Assembly (NCBI GenBank): GCA_024399535.1
Contig: JAKSNU010000016.1
Coordinates: forward strand, 1 to 33,810
Source: Paludibacteraceae bacterium
GTDB lineage: Bacteria > Bacteroidota > Bacteroidia > Bacteroidales > Paludibacteraceae
Direction: 5' to 3'
DNA length: 33,810 bases
Shown: piece by piece, positions 5,354-15,721 of the stretch
Position numbering within the stretch: position 1 is the first letter of the stretch
Layout of the letters: the number at the start of each line of letters is the position of its first letter
Position numbers and translations under genes: made by a program
The notes under the pieces: model-generated
Databases searched by the model: none
The model's input: the letters and a program-made list of their open reading frames with translations, nothing else
What the model was told of the DNA's origin: nothing

Positions 5354-6634
5354 TTATTTTTTACGATATACAACCTGTGTCATGCAATGCGCTGCACCAT
5401 AGCCGCCTATCAAATTGTCCAGAGGAACCCACTCAACATTGACATTGCGATTCTTATACTCTTCCTCCAACTCCTTGCTCTGTCCTGCAACCGACATAAT
5501 GTGACGGCCACCTATTGCAAGGAAGTTATTAGCATAATGGTCGGCATCTTTCTTGTCTATACGAATCACGTCTATTCCACGGTCAGCAAGGAACTGCTTG
5601 AACGAGTAGCCAGCAAATTCAGGGACTTCGTGATACTCCTTCTCGCCTTCGGCACGAGCATACATGTCAATGGTAAGGAAGTTCACATCACTCGTATCCT
5701 GAGCATCGAATCTGTTGAAACAGAGAGTAGCCAAATCCTTGTCAATTATATTAAAATATGTATCGAGGTGCATCTGATACTGGTCTTTCCAGTGGTCGCG
5801 AACTACGACGAGTGTGTCGTGACCTACCACATCATGCTCCAACATCTCGTCAATTGCCCCTTGCGATGTCCTCAAACCCTGACCGAGGAAAGCAAACGTG
5901 CCAAAAGGTATATAGTCGCCACCTTCGAGATAGCTATCCTCGCCACAGATTCTATAAACTGGTTCAATGCCCATCTTGCGATAGCATACTTCGACAATAT
6001 CCACCTCAGGGAAACGCTGCGACGAATTCATTCGGCACAAGATTGGACCTCTCGGTGTATTGATGCTCTGGTCGCGCATGAAATACATATTCATCAATGG
6101 TTCATGTACATATTCGGCAGATACTCCTGTATTCATACCAGTCTCGTGCAATACCACTTTAGGATGACGGAACAATATTCTGATGAGGTCAGCCTTGCTC
6201 ATACAAGCGAGTGTGCTCTGACGATATGCCTCGACTTCGGCAGAGTCGAGCTGCGTATCCTTAGCATCATATACCAAATATTTAGATGCCAAAGCCTGCA
6301 ACTCCTCTTTCTCCAAACTCATAAGTACATCTTTAACCGAACGCACCTCAATGCCGTTCTTCTGCAACATTTCTATATATCCGACATGCTCTTTTGCAGC
6401 CTCATCGACATCGAAATAGTTATCATAAAGGCCAGCATCGGGGTGAATCACTCCGTCAAAGAGCTCCTCGCCTGGAGTGTACATCAAAATCATTGTAGCG
6501 TAATCGTACTCAGCCACCGGAGATGTAGCCTCGGAAGTTGAAACAGCAGCCTCAGTCTGCTCCTCTTTGCTGCAGGCAGTAAATGCCAATGCTACACAAA
6601 GCAATAAAAATAACATTTTAGTTTTCATTTTCAT
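5354..6634 (-). CDS. Predicted lipoprotein of the arginine deiminase family
   Basis: A 426-residue protein with an N-terminal signal ending in FTAC, a lipobox-like site with Cys21, then an acidic linker. The rest has the guanidine-modifying (arginine deiminase) fold: MRDQSI with Asp188, LEGGD with Glu237, MHLDT with His289 and Asp291, and the nucleophile Cys417 in GAAHCMT. These match the catalytic residues of ArcA, which hydrolyses arginine to citrulline and ammonia. Typical ArcA is cytoplasmic, whereas this copy is predicted to be anchored in the envelope, so it may act on arginine or a related compound in the periplasm or outside. No arcB or arcC is nearby. The start overlaps the upstream phosphoesterase stop (ATGA). 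The family is clear; substrate and location are inferred. Confidence 0.88.
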   Translation of the reverse strand: MKMKTKMLFLLLCVALAFTACSKEEQTEAAVSTSEATSPVAEYDYATMILMYTPGEELFDGVIHPDAGLYDNYFDVDEAAKEHVGYIEMLQKNGIEVRSVKDVLMSLEKEELQALASKYLVYDAKDTQLDSAEVEAYRQSTLACMSKADLIRILFRHPKVVLHETGMNTGVSAEYVHEPLMNMYFMRDQSINTPRGPILCRMNSSQRFPEVDIVEVCYRKMGIEPVYRICGEDSYLEGGDYIPFGTFAFLGQGLRTSQGAIDEMLEHDVVGHDTLVVVRDHWKDQYQMHLDTYFNIIDKDLATLCFNRFDAQDTSDVNFLTIDMYARAEGEKEYHEVPEFAGYSFKQFLADRGIDVIRIDKKDADHYANNFLAIGGRHIMSVAGQSKELEEEYKNRNVNVEWVPLDNLIGGYGAAHCMTQVVYRKK

Positions 6635-7620
6635 GTTGTTTTTTTAATTATTATATTTTCTATTTTCTTATTTTCGTCATAGACAGCCACATTCATCGTC
6701 CCGTCAACGACATCAATCACGAGATAATGTCTGCCCAGTCGCTCGTCTTCGCCATACTCCTTAGCCGAGAAATGAGATATTATCTGATGATAATCCCCAT
6801 CGTAGTGCATATAGCAATGTTCGTGTCCCGCAAGCACCAACTGCACATTATGCCGTTCGATTACCTCCTCAAAAGCAAGCCTGACGAATATGTTGTCAAA
6901 CCACGTTTTCGACGACCGCAAAGGATGGTGCGTCATAACAATCTTATGAATGGCAGTCGAACTATCCAACGCATTTTTCAACCATACGCTTTGGCTGAAA
7001 AGGTCGTAAAGCGGACGGTTGGAATCCAATATAAACACATCTAACGTATCAGCTATCAACGTAATAGCTGCGTTTGCCGACCTCCGTACATCAGCATGGC
7101 CGAAATAAGGGAATGTATATAGCGACCGCACATCTGTCTGCGACGCCAATCCCTTATGGTATTCATGATTGCCAAGCGCAGAGACCAATGGTATTCCGAC
7201 CGAATCAAAAGCCGCATATACCCTATTCCAAGCAGATTGCAATGGCCGTTCAGCCAAATCGCCAGTCTGTAAAATCACATCTGGCTGTTCGCGCTCCACT
7301 ATTGCCCTGAGCAACCTATTTGTCGTTTGCGCCTGCTCGTCGTCCCTATCCTGAATATCGCCTAACACAAGAATCCTCCGCACCGCAAATAGGGTATCCG
7401 CCACACGACGGCAACAATATCTCCCCTCAGAATCCAGATAGGTCTTCACCAATGACGAATCTTTTCCAAATGTCAAAATCGTGTCATTTCCAATCACCTC
7501 AACACCTGTCTCGGTTGGCTCGACGAACCAAGCGTCCCAACGGCAAGCAGTCAGAACAGCCACAAACGACACTATCGCTATCAATACGGCATACGCAATC
7601 TTTCGCTTTTCCAAAATCAC
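6631..7620 (-). CDS. Metallophosphoesterase, predicted lipoprotein
   Basis: A 329-residue calcineurin-like phosphoesterase. An N-terminal hydrophobic segment ends in VLTAC, a good lipobox with Cys26. The metal-binding motifs follow in order: GDIQDR, GDLAER, GNHEY, MTHHPL and AGHEHCY. The set is complete for a two-metal active site. It is expected on the periplasmic side; its substrate (phosphodiester, nucleotide or phospholipid) cannot be told from sequence. Its start overlaps the end of another, membrane-bound metallophosphoesterase by 4 nt, and its stop overlaps the arginine-deiminase-like lipoprotein start, so the three envelope enzymes are probably co-translated. Confidence 0.9.
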   Translation of the reverse strand: MILEKRKIAYAVLIAIVSFVAVLTACRWDAWFVEPTETGVEVIGNDTILTFGKDSSLVKTYLDSEGRYCCRRVADTLFAVRRILVLGDIQDRDDEQAQTTNRLLRAIVEREQPDVILQTGDLAERPLQSAWNRVYAAFDSVGIPLVSALGNHEYHKGLASQTDVRSLYTFPYFGHADVRRSANAAITLIADTLDVFILDSNRPLYDLFSQSVWLKNALDSSTAIHKIVMTHHPLRSSKTWFDNIFVRLAFEEVIERHNVQLVLAGHEHCYMHYDGDYHQIISHFSAKEYGEDERLGRHYLVIDVVDGTMNVAVYDENKKIENIIIKKTT

Positions 7621-8708
7621 TTTGTAATATCTATAATCGTTATTTCAGGGTGTGTACCGAAACGCAAAGGGATGGCCGTTGTACCTAATCCCGGCGAAGT
7701 ATAAATCTGAGTATTACCAAATCTATACAACCCATTATTGTAGTCGAAAATGAAATGATTTATTAGCGTCACAGGGAAGAACTGCCCGCCATGAGTATGC
7801 CCTGCGAGATACAAATCAATACCATTAGCCGAAACATATTCAACCCCCTTAGGATTATGATGGAGCAATATAGAAGGACGGGCAGTATCAATTCCGAATG
7901 TCGGTAATACTTTTTCGATAGTCACATCCCCTTTTGCCACATGCATAGCATCACGCGACTTTGAGTCAGCCCGCATATAATTCAACCCGACAACCTGAAC
8001 GCCCAAAATATCAATCTTTTCATTCTCCAAAACCCTAACCCCTATATCGCGAAGCAGTGATTTGGTTTTCAGTTGATTCACATAAATATCGTGATTTCCT
8101 TCCACAAACAGCACTGGCATCTGCAACTTTTGCAATGGCAGAACGGTCTGCTCGCTAAAATTGTAATGAGACTCAAAGATGTCGCCAGTAATAACAACCA
8201 TATCAGGATGTTCGGCATTAACTTTCTCAACCACGCCGTCCAACCACTCACAGCCTCTGAAATGCCCAATATGCAAATCAGTCAGTTGCGCTATTCTCAA
8301 TGGCTGTTCGACCTTTCCAATTGTCACAGGAACATTCTTTATCGTCGGATTTTTAGCAACATAATAGGCATAAGCAGTGATTACCAGAGCTATGAAATAT
8401 GTCGCCAATCCCTGACACCAACCTGGCATATGGACCGCCAACCCGATGATATCACAAACCATCATGGTGAATAGCAACGTGATAAGAAAACCACTGATTG
8501 AACATCCTATCATCACCATATAATGCTGATAGCATTTCAAACCATTCATATATAATGATGAAGACAATACCCCAATGGCAAAAGCATACAACACAATAAA
8601 TATAACTATAGCCACCGCCATAGGGATGGCAAACAACCTCGCCGTCCTAATAGAAAGATAGACAAGTGTCGCCACAATCAATATTATTGCCGGAATATAA
8701 AATCGCAT
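7617..8708 (-). CDS. Membrane metallophosphoesterase (YkuE/YaeI-like)
   Basis: A 363-residue protein with about four N-terminal transmembrane helices in the first ~130 residues, then a calcineurin-like phosphoesterase domain. Metal ligands are seen in QLTDLHIGH, GDIFESH, GNHDIY, LLHHNP and AGHTHGGQ. This is the layout of YkuE/YaeI-type enzymes, which act on lipid-linked or membrane-proximal phosphodiesters, for example in lipid A or phospholipid turnover. The gene begins 21 bp after clpC and overlaps the next phosphoesterase by ATGA. Catalytic class is confident; substrate unknown. Confidence 0.92.
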   Translation of the reverse strand: MRFYIPAIILIVATLVYLSIRTARLFAIPMAVAIVIFIVLYAFAIGVLSSSLYMNGLKCYQHYMVMIGCSISGFLITLLFTMMVCDIIGLAVHMPGWCQGLATYFIALVITAYAYYVAKNPTIKNVPVTIGKVEQPLRIAQLTDLHIGHFRGCEWLDGVVEKVNAEHPDMVVITGDIFESHYNFSEQTVLPLQKLQMPVLFVEGNHDIYVNQLKTKSLLRDIGVRVLENEKIDILGVQVVGLNYMRADSKSRDAMHVAKGDVTIEKVLPTFGIDTARPSILLHHNPKGVEYVSANGIDLYLAGHTHGGQFFPVTLINHFIFDYNNGLYRFGNTQIYTSPGLGTTAIPLRFGTHPEITIIDITK

Positions 8709-8729
8709 TGTATTATAATTTTTCTCGCC

Positions 8730-11195
8730 TTAATTAACAGAACTTTCCATAACAATTTTGTCATCGTCCAACGTCACAACGATTGTCACGTTGCCACTGA
8801 CAGGGTGAGCAAGCAAATATTCCACCAAAGGGTCGTCCAAATAGGTTTGCAATGCCCTATTCAAAGGTCGTGCACCATATTTCGAGTCATAACCCTTATC
8901 GGCTATATAGCGGACAACCGAATCATCGACTCTCAAATTAACCCCAATATTCGAACAACGCTCCTTGAACTTGGATAGTTCTATCTTCACTATGTCATTG
9001 ATATTTTCCTTCGAAAGCGAATTGAAATGGACTATATCGTCAACCCTATTCAGGAACTCAGGCGAGAACAATTTCTGCAATGCCTTGTCGGTTATAGAAT
9101 GAGCATAGTTATTGTCGATGTCGGTTGACACATCAAACCCCACACCACGACCGAACTCTTTGAGTTGTCGCGTACCAGCATTCGAGGTCATAATGACAAT
9201 GGTATTTCGGAAATCGACCTTACGGCCGTTGCTATCGGTCAACATTCCTTCATCGAGCAATTGCAACAGCATATTGAACACGTCAGGATGAGCCTTCTCA
9301 ATCTCGTCAAACAAAACAATAGAATATGGTTTACGTCTCACCTTCTCCGTAAGTTCGCCGCCTTTGTCATAACCCACATAACCAGGAGGGGCTCCAACCA
9401 GTCGCGAAGATGAGAATTTTTCCATATACTCCGACATATCAACCCGAATAATAGCATCCTCCGAGCCGAACATAAAACCAGCAAGTTTCTTAGCCAAAAG
9501 CGTTTTGCCGACACCAGTCGGACCGACGAAAATAAAACTTCCCACGGGTCTGTTAGGGTCCTTCAACCCCACCCTGCTGCGACGCACCGAACGAGATATA
9601 ACATCAACAGCTTCGTCCTGTCCGACAACCTGAGCCTTCAATGTTTCAGCCATACTGACAAGACGGGCATTCTCGTCCTCGGTAAGTTGTTTCAACGGCA
9701 CACCTGACATCAGCGAAATAGTTACCGCCACATCCTCCTTGGTAATCAGCGGCTTATTTTTCATTTTTTCGCCTAACCATTCGCTGTTCATAACATCAAA
9801 CCTCTTGCTCAAAAGTTGCTTTTGGTCTCGGTATTTAGCAGCCAGTTCATAATCCTGTCTGAGCTCGGCATCTTTCCTGAATTGCTCAGTTTCGAGTATT
9901 TCACGTTCAATATTTTGAATAGATTCCGGAACCGAGATATTCGAAATATGCATTCTCGAACCGACCTCGTCCATCACATCTATTGCCTTATCGGGAAAAC
10001 TTCGGTTAGTGATATATCTTTTTGACAACGACACACATGCTTCGATAGCCTCATCGGAATATGTGACATTGTGATGTTTCTCATAATGAGTTTTTATATT
10101 CATGAGTATCTGCAGAGTCTCATCTTGACTTGTAGGCTCTACCATTACCTTCTGGAATCTACGCTCCAAAGCTCCATCTTTCTCAATGCTCTCCCTATAT
10201 TCATCTAAAGTGGTAGCTCCAATACACTGAATCCTGCCTCGCGACAATGACGGTTTCAAGATATTTGCGGCATCAAGCGACCCCATCGAAGCACCAGATC
10301 CCACAATGGTATGAATTTCGTCAATAAACAAAATAATATCTTTATGACTCTCTATTTCGTTTATGACAGCTTTGATTCGTTCTTCAAACTGACCACGATA
10401 TTTCGTCCCTGCCACAAGGGCAGCCATATCCAACGAAACGATTCTTTTATTTCTGAGCGGGAAAGTCAAGTCGGAACCTACGGCTTTCTGAGCAATTCCC
10501 TCAACTATAGCCGATTTGCCGACTCCCGGCTCACCTATCAGAACAGGATTATTTTTCTTTCTACGCGTCAGAATCTGTATTGTTCGCTCTATTTCTGCTT
10601 CCCGTCCCACCAAGGGGTCCAATTCTCCACGACGGGCAGCCTCGGTGAGGTCGCGCGAGAATTTGTTGACAGCTGGTGTATCAGCATAGCCCTTTTTCTC
10701 ATTTGCAACCTTAGTAAAATTAAGTTGAGGCTTGTCGTTGACATCCAAGCAATCATCATCTGTGTCGCCATCATCTGTGAACAAACTGTTCTGCGTAGCG
10801 ACATTAGGCTGAATTTTCCCCTTTATCTCACGATATTCCATACCATATTGCTTTAAGATGGGCGAAAGTGATTTATCCTCAGTTCGCAAAATCGAAAGTA
10901 ATATATGAGTCGTATTTACAATGTTGGTTTTGAAGAATCTTGCCTCCAACGAAGCTACAATCAATATGTTTTTTACATCTTGAGATTTAGCGACAGTCAC
11001 CACTTCGACTGCCTGTTTCAAACTTCGCAAATCGACTCCCATATTCTGCAACAACAAAGATGCAGAACAATCCTCGATTCGCAATATAGCAAGCAACAAA
11101 TGCTTTGGAGTCAACGAAACATCTTCCAACCTCTCACGTTCCCCATCAGCATAATCGAGAACTTTGTTATAATTATCTGAATAATTCTGAATCAT
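8730..11195 (-). CDS. clpC: ClpC-type AAA+ unfoldase
   Basis: An 821-residue class I Clp/Hsp100 ATPase that unfolds proteins for the ClpP protease. Order of domains: two N-terminal Clp repeats (about 1-150), the first AAA module with Walker [10 protein letters not shown] (from 211) and Walker B LFIDEIH, a UVR-type mid segment (about 425-460) typical of ClpC rather than ClpA or ClpB, and a second AAA module with GPTGVGKT (548-555) and sensor residues. A Gly-Phe-containing loop (GRGVGFD) lies where the ClpP-docking loop occurs. The gene starts 4 bp after the DUF4270 stop, so it is probably transcribed from the promoter at 12636. No CtsR or McsAB adaptor genes are adjacent. Confidence 0.96.
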   Translation of the reverse strand: MIQNYSDNYNKVLDYADGERERLEDVSLTPKHLLLAILRIEDCSASLLLQNMGVDLRSLKQAVEVVTVAKSQDVKNILIVASLEARFFKTNIVNTTHILLSILRTEDKSLSPILKQYGMEYREIKGKIQPNVATQNSLFTDDGDTDDDCLDVNDKPQLNFTKVANEKKGYADTPAVNKFSRDLTEAARRGELDPLVGREAEIERTIQILTRRKKNNPVLIGEPGVGKSAIVEGIAQKAVGSDLTFPLRNKRIVSLDMAALVAGTKYRGQFEERIKAVINEIESHKDIILFIDEIHTIVGSGASMGSLDAANILKPSLSRGRIQCIGATTLDEYRESIEKDGALERRFQKVMVEPTSQDETLQILMNIKTHYEKHHNVTYSDEAIEACVSLSKRYITNRSFPDKAIDVMDEVGSRMHISNISVPESIQNIEREILETEQFRKDAELRQDYELAAKYRDQKQLLSKRFDVMNSEWLGEKMKNKPLITKEDVAVTISLMSGVPLKQLTEDENARLVSMAETLKAQVVGQDEAVDVISRSVRRSRVGLKDPNRPVGSFIFVGPTGVGKTLLAKKLAGFMFGSEDAIIRVDMSEYMEKFSSSRLVGAPPGYVGYDKGGELTEKVRRKPYSIVLFDEIEKAHPDVFNMLLQLLDEGMLTDSNGRKVDFRNTIVIMTSNAGTRQLKEFGRGVGFDVSTDIDNNYAHSITDKALQKLFSPEFLNRVDDIVHFNSLSKENINDIVKIELSKFKERCSNIGVNLRVDDSVVRYIADKGYDSKYGARPLNRALQTYLDDPLVEYLLAHPVSGNVTIVVTLDDDKIVMESSVN

Positions 11196-11199
11196 AATA

Positions 11200-12597
11200 T
11201 CAAAAACCCTGATATAGAATTTTCAACCTCAATGGCGAGTTACTATTTTTTGAACTTCTCACCTTCGCAGCCGACAACTTGACCAAAGGACGTATCTTGT
11301 TGATAGTCGTTGTACCCGATGACGATGTGCTCGAAGCGACATCGACCGGCAGGACTATAAACGTCATTTTATCATCTGGCAGTATCGTTTCCTCCCTAAA
11401 TCGTCTTGCCAACAAAAACGACAGGTCAAACAAATACGAGTTTGTATTCACAGAATATAAACCTAACGAACGGTCAGTCTCGTAACCATCAGGGACCTGA
11501 TTATGACGAATGAAATCATCAAACTGACTCTCTTCGATAGCCATCAAGTATGTCGGCGGATCCATCCACACATCCGTCTCGTCAAGTTCAATATTTTCCA
11601 ATCGCAATTCCGCAGCTGCTATTGCAAGATATTTAGATGAATCCATCCTCTGCATCATCCTATGATATATGCTGCCGATAGGCACTGTCAGTTTAGGATA
11701 TATTCCCGCAACAGACTTTATGTATAGTAACGAATCTGGTATAGACGATACCACCTGATTCCTATCTTTATGGACAAACCTATTCAACTGACGCACCTCA
11801 TGGTTGGCAGGGAAAGTAATAGACGAACTGACAGTCGTATCTTTTCCGTTCCTCTTATAAGTGTAATGATAATACATAAACATCGTTATCTGATTCATAT
11901 ACAAAAGAGTAGATGAACCATACCTTGTAGTGACATACAATCCCTTGAAATCATTTAGAAACTCATCGGTTGTTATTTTAGGATGCTTTTGCAAGATATT
12001 GAAAAACCTCTGACATTGCGAATCATCAAACTTATATCTGACATACCTAAAGGTTGCCTCATCGTCAGCTATATACGAAGAATCCTTTGGCGACAAATCA
12101 ACAGATGTCATAACTCTCTTACCCATCAATATGGTAAAATCACAATAATCGCCAGGATTAAGGTCAGAATAATATCTGGTCGAATAATCAATCGAGTTCT
12201 TATTTATCTCATAAACAGAAAATTCCAATGGAGCATACGCAGAACCGAAGTAAGAATCATAACACATCAACAACACTAAAGAATCCGGTTCAGGCTTATA
12301 CGATTCGTCGGGAAAAGCATAATTCTCGGGAGCTGCGAATTGCAACAACAACTCAGCCTTAGTGTCGCCAAACGTAGCACTATGGAACTCGCCTAAAACC
12401 ATAGTGTCCGCTTGAGCAGAAATAGCTGGGACTTCATAATTCTCACAATCAAGCAAGAATGTGTCAGCACATACAACTACTATATCCTGATCTGGACGCA
12501 CTTCCAAACCAACATTAGATGTTGTTTTACTGCAACCAAAAGTCATCAAACCCACCACAAGCAGTCCCAACAACTTTATTTTCAACTTATTCTTCAT
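11200..12597 (-). CDS. DUF4270 family lipoprotein
   Basis: A protein of 465 residues from ATG 12597. A TTG 15 nt upstream would also be in frame, but ATG fits the promoter better. A signal peptide ends LMTFGCSKTT, with Cys as the probable lipidated residue although the lipobox is weak. The body (NVGLEVRP near the N-terminus, then SAYAPLEFSVYEINK and the region around residues 250-330) matches DUF4270, an uncharacterised Bacteroidota family of beta-rich cell-surface or periplasmic lipoproteins. It is the first gene of the operon, with a strong -33/-7 promoter starting about 40 nt upstream, and precedes clpC by 4 bp. The function of the family is not established. Confidence 0.85.
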   Translation of the reverse strand: MKNKLKIKLLGLLVVGLMTFGCSKTTSNVGLEVRPDQDIVVVCADTFLLDCENYEVPAISAQADTMVLGEFHSATFGDTKAELLLQFAAPENYAFPDESYKPEPDSLVLLMCYDSYFGSAYAPLEFSVYEINKNSIDYSTRYYSDLNPGDYCDFTILMGKRVMTSVDLSPKDSSYIADDEATFRYVRYKFDDSQCQRFFNILQKHPKITTDEFLNDFKGLYVTTRYGSSTLLYMNQITMFMYYHYTYKRNGKDTTVSSSITFPANHEVRQLNRFVHKDRNQVVSSIPDSLLYIKSVAGIYPKLTVPIGSIYHRMMQRMDSSKYLAIAAAELRLENIELDETDVWMDPPTYLMAIEESQFDDFIRHNQVPDGYETDRSLGLYSVNTNSYLFDLSFLLARRFREETILPDDKMTFIVLPVDVASSTSSSGTTTINKIRPLVKLSAAKVRSSKNSNSPLRLKILYQGF

Positions 12598-12635
12598 ATA
12601 CTTAACTATCAATATAACCGAAACTTTACAACTTG

Positions 12636-12666
12636 CAAAGGTACAACAAAAAAATCAATCCACAAA
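12636..12666 (-). promoter_or_regulatory. Promoter of the DUF4270-clpC-ung operon
   Basis: On the minus strand TTTG (12666-12663), a 19-nt spacer and TACCTTTG (12643-12636), then GCAAG. This is a near-perfect Bacteroidota promoter. Transcription would start near 12630, about 33 nt before the ATG at 12597. Confidence 0.8.
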
Positions 12667-12712
12667 ATATTTGCAGATTGATTTATTTCATCAATTATAT
12701 CATTTAGTTTTT

Positions 12713-13678
12713 CTACTTCACAAGCAGATAAACATAACCAACATATATCAACAGCAGCACCCCTCCTTCCCACCGAGATATATGCCTGTTATCATCATCA
12801 AGCAAGAATGCCATCAGCATTATCCCACTGAACAATGCCAGCATCGAATCCACCAACAAGTTTTCGTATGCTTCTATTTGCGAGACACACGAACTGACAC
12901 CTAAAATGAAGAAAATGTTGAAGATATTTGATCCTACCACATTGCCAATAGCCAAATCAGTATTTTTCTTGAAAGCAGCCATTACGGACGTTGCCAACTC
13001 GGGAAGCGAAGTCCCGAGAGCGACTATAGTTGCCCCTATCACAGCATCGCTGACTCCGAAATTCTTAGCAATCAGAGTAGCATTTTCGACTATCAACTTT
13101 CCGCCCACCGTCAATCCTGCCAACCCTATTATAATCAGCAATACAGCCTGCCACATTGGTTTCTCATTCAAGATGAGTGGCTCGTCTTCGCCATCTGTTT
13201 TTTTCCTTCGTATCACATTTCTCACTGTATAGAACATGAAAAAAGAAAAACCAACCAACAATATCAAGCCGTCCCACCATTGCATTCCCGAATAGTTGCT
13301 TACACAGAATTTTCCAAAACACTCAGAGCCCAACAACATGACCAACACAGCACCAATAATACTCAATGGCAACTCAAAACGAATGACTTCCTTCGAACAA
13401 TAAATTGGACATACCACTGCCGTCAGTCCGACAATCACAAGTGTATTCAACGTATTGCTGCCCAAAATATTGGTCATCGCAATCTCATTATTGCCATCTA
13501 TCGAAGCAATAATATTCACTATAAACTCAGGCATTGATGTGCCGAATGCGACAATCGTCAAACCAATCACCAAATCCGAAATATTGAATTTCCTCGCAAC
13601 AGCAGTTGCGCCCTCAACAAGCCAGTCGGCACACAACGTGAGCAAAACAAAGCCAAAAATTAGCAATACATATTCCAT
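12713..13678 (-). CDS. CaCA-family Na+/Ca2+ exchanger (YrbG-like)
   Basis: A 321-residue membrane transporter with the internal duplication of the calcium/cation antiporter superfamily. The two alpha-repeats are visible as GTSMPEF followed by GSN (about residues 48-80) and GTSLPEL followed by GSNIFN (about 220-260). Around ten hydrophobic helices are expected. It would exchange Ca2+ for Na+ or H+ across the inner membrane. Its ATG shares one base with the stop of the S41 protease gene (TAATG), so the two are coupled. It is the last gene of the three-gene operon; no hairpin terminator was seen before the next promoter. Confidence 0.93.
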   Translation of the reverse strand: MEYVLLIFGFVLLTLCADWLVEGATAVARKFNISDLVIGLTIVAFGTSMPEFIVNIIASIDGNNEIAMTNILGSNTLNTLVIVGLTAVVCPIYCSKEVIRFELPLSIIGAVLVMLLGSECFGKFCVSNYSGMQWWDGLILLVGFSFFMFYTVRNVIRRKKTDGEDEPLILNEKPMWQAVLLIIIGLAGLTVGGKLIVENATLIAKNFGVSDAVIGATIVALGTSLPELATSVMAAFKKNTDLAIGNVVGSNIFNIFFILGVSSCVSQIEAYENLLVDSMLALFSGIMLMAFLLDDDNRHISRWEGGVLLLIYVGYVYLLVK

Positions 13679-15279
13679 TATCTCAATTGTTTAATTGCCA
13701 TTTGAACTGTTTTATCATTCAGATTAAGTATATGATAGAAATCATCCTCGGTCAGCATATTTCTCACTATATATGAAACAATGTAACGCTCAATGAGTTT
13801 ATAGGATATCGACATTTCACGCGGCGAGAGTTTAGCACCTTGACTCTCAGCATAAACAGTTAATTCTTGTACCAGATTTTGCGATTTCAGATAATTCTCC
13901 AAATCTTTCCAATTTTTATACTGTTTCAGCTCCTTTCGGTAAGTATCAGTATATTGAATAGCAAACTGATATAGCAAAGCATGGTTCACAAGATAATTGA
14001 ACGAAGCGGTCAATCCCACCGTATCGCGAGGCATGAAAACATCAGGCATAATACCACCTCCACCATAAACCGTTCGTCCCTTGACAGTCTTATATTTCAC
14101 AGTGTCGTTCTGATGAATAGAGTCAGCATTGTAAAATTCGCCATGAATGAATCTGTTCCACAACTCTACATCATAATCCGAGCGGTCGCCATTGCTATAT
14201 GGTTTCTGAATACACCTGCCCGACGGAGTGTAATATCTCGCTATGGTTATTCTCGCCTCACTGCCATCCTTGAAACGATAAGGTTGCTGAACTAAACCCT
14301 TTCCGAATGAACGTCTTCCTATTACCAGACCACGGTCATTGTCCTGTATCGCACCAGCAAATATCTCGGAAGCAGAGCCTGAGAACTCGTCAATCAATAC
14401 AGCGACTTTCATATCTTGAAACGAACCAGTTCCGTTTGCGTTGAAATCAGTTCTCTTATAAGCACGGCCTTCGATATAAACTATGAGATCGCCACGTTTC
14501 AGAAACTCATTCAATATATTGACAGCAGCCTCCAAATAGCCACCAGCGTTTCCGCGGAGGTCAATAATCACGCTTTTTGCCCCCTGTTTCTTCACCTTAG
14601 CCAGTGCAGTCATAGTCTCAGAATAGGTGTTTTGACCAAAAGATGATATGCTGACATATCCAATTCCATCACTGATAATATGGGCAGCATTAACCGAATT
14701 TACAGGTATGTCGTCACGTCTCAATGTGAAATTCAACATTTCCTTCTCATTTCTGCGCACAACACCTAACTTTATCTTCGTACCCTTAACACCCCTCAGT
14801 TTTTTGAATACCTTCTCATTGTTTATTGTCTTTCCAACAAAAACAGAATCATCCACTGTCACTATACGGTCGCCCGCAAGCATTCCTGCCCTTTCAGCAG
14901 GTCCACCAGGTATCACATCTATGATATAGATTGTATCTTTCTGAATATTAAACTGAATACCAACCCCAGAGAACGAACCATTCAACTGTTCGTTAGCCTC
15001 TTCAAGATCTTCCTTAGGGATATACGACGAATGCGGATCCAACTGCATCAAAGCATACGCAACTGTAGCTTCATCTATTTTATTTATATCAATCGAATCA
15101 ACATATTGTTTATCCAGCACATCGTATAATTCTGAAATCTTGTTCCCCCCGCTGTTCCTATTCACCCCACTATAAATGGTGCTCAACAATCCCTGCGTGT
15201 TCCTCAGAGTAATCAATATTCCGATAAAGACTCCTACTATCAGTATCAGTATGTAAAGTAAAGCCTTTTTCATATTCAA
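13678..15279 (-). CDS. S41 C-terminal processing protease
   Basis: A 533-residue exported serine protease. A single N-terminal membrane helix (residues 6-25) probably anchors it in the inner membrane with the catalytic part in the periplasm. A PDZ domain (about 95-180, with GIQFN, PAERAGM and GDRI) precedes the S41 core, whose catalytic Ser lies in GSASEI (301-306) with Lys327 in FGKGLVQ. The C-terminal ~130 residues form the extension seen in CtpA/CtpB-type enzymes. The family trims C-termini of envelope proteins. The start overlaps the dCMP deaminase stop by ATGA and the stop overlaps the exchanger start. Substrates are unknown. Confidence 0.94.
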   Translation of the reverse strand: MNMKKALLYILILIVGVFIGILITLRNTQGLLSTIYSGVNRNSGGNKISELYDVLDKQYVDSIDINKIDEATVAYALMQLDPHSSYIPKEDLEEANEQLNGSFSGVGIQFNIQKDTIYIIDVIPGGPAERAGMLAGDRIVTVDDSVFVGKTINNEKVFKKLRGVKGTKIKLGVVRRNEKEMLNFTLRRDDIPVNSVNAAHIISDGIGYVSISSFGQNTYSETMTALAKVKKQGAKSVIIDLRGNAGGYLEAAVNILNEFLKRGDLIVYIEGRAYKRTDFNANGTGSFQDMKVAVLIDEFSGSASEIFAGAIQDNDRGLVIGRRSFGKGLVQQPYRFKDGSEARITIARYYTPSGRCIQKPYSNGDRSDYDVELWNRFIHGEFYNADSIHQNDTVKYKTVKGRTVYGGGGIMPDVFMPRDTVGLTASFNYLVNHALLYQFAIQYTDTYRKELKQYKNWKDLENYLKSQNLVQELTVYAESQGAKLSPREMSISYKLIERYIVSYIVRNMLTEDDFYHILNLNDKTVQMAIKQLR

Positions 15280-15692
15280 AGTGTTATCTTATCAACACAA
15301 ACACCAGCTTTTTTGAGAAGATCTATACCATCAGTAATGCGGTATTCCTCGTAGTAAACCACACGCTTTATTCCAGACTGGATAATCAGTTTTGCGCACT
15401 CGATACAAGGCGAAGCGGTGACGTACAATGTAGCCCCTTCGCTATTGTTTCCCGAACGAGCCACTTTCGTAATAGCATTTGCCTCAGCATGCAAAACGTA
15501 TGGCAACGAAGCATTATTATCATCTTCGCAACGATTAGGGAAACCAGAAGGCGTACCATTGTATCCGTCAGAGATAATCATTCTGTCCTTCACGAGAATA
15601 GCTCCTACTTTTCGTCTCTCACAATACGAGTTTTCAGCCCAGATCAGAGCCATACGCATGTACCTTTTATCAAATTGCTCATCTTTTGTCAT
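15276..15692 (-). CDS. Deoxycytidylate (dCMP) deaminase family protein
   Basis: A 138-residue zinc enzyme. HAEANAI gives zinc ligand His68 and proton shuttle Glu70; PCIECAK gives zinc ligands Cys96 and Cys99. YNGTPSGFPN in the first third is typical of dCMP deaminase/ComEB proteins, which convert dCMP to dUMP for thymidylate synthesis. It is the first gene of the operon with the S41 protease and exchanger. The upstream 30 bp are AT-rich without a convincing -7 box, and the bidirectional-looking terminator of the tRNA-Asn pair lies just beyond. Confidence 0.93.
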   Translation of the reverse strand: MTKDEQFDKRYMRMALIWAENSYCERRKVGAILVKDRMIISDGYNGTPSGFPNRCEDDNNASLPYVLHAEANAITKVARSGNNSEGATLYVTASPCIECAKLIIQSGIKRVVYYEEYRITDGIDLLKKAGVCVDKITL

Positions 15693-15721
15693 AACATATA
15701 AACGTTTTTGTTATAAAAATC

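Noticed and set aside
5387-6541. Long open frame on the plus strand (384 codons)
   Set aside because: Antisense to the arginine-deiminase-like gene, which carries all catalytic residues; the translation has no recognisable features.
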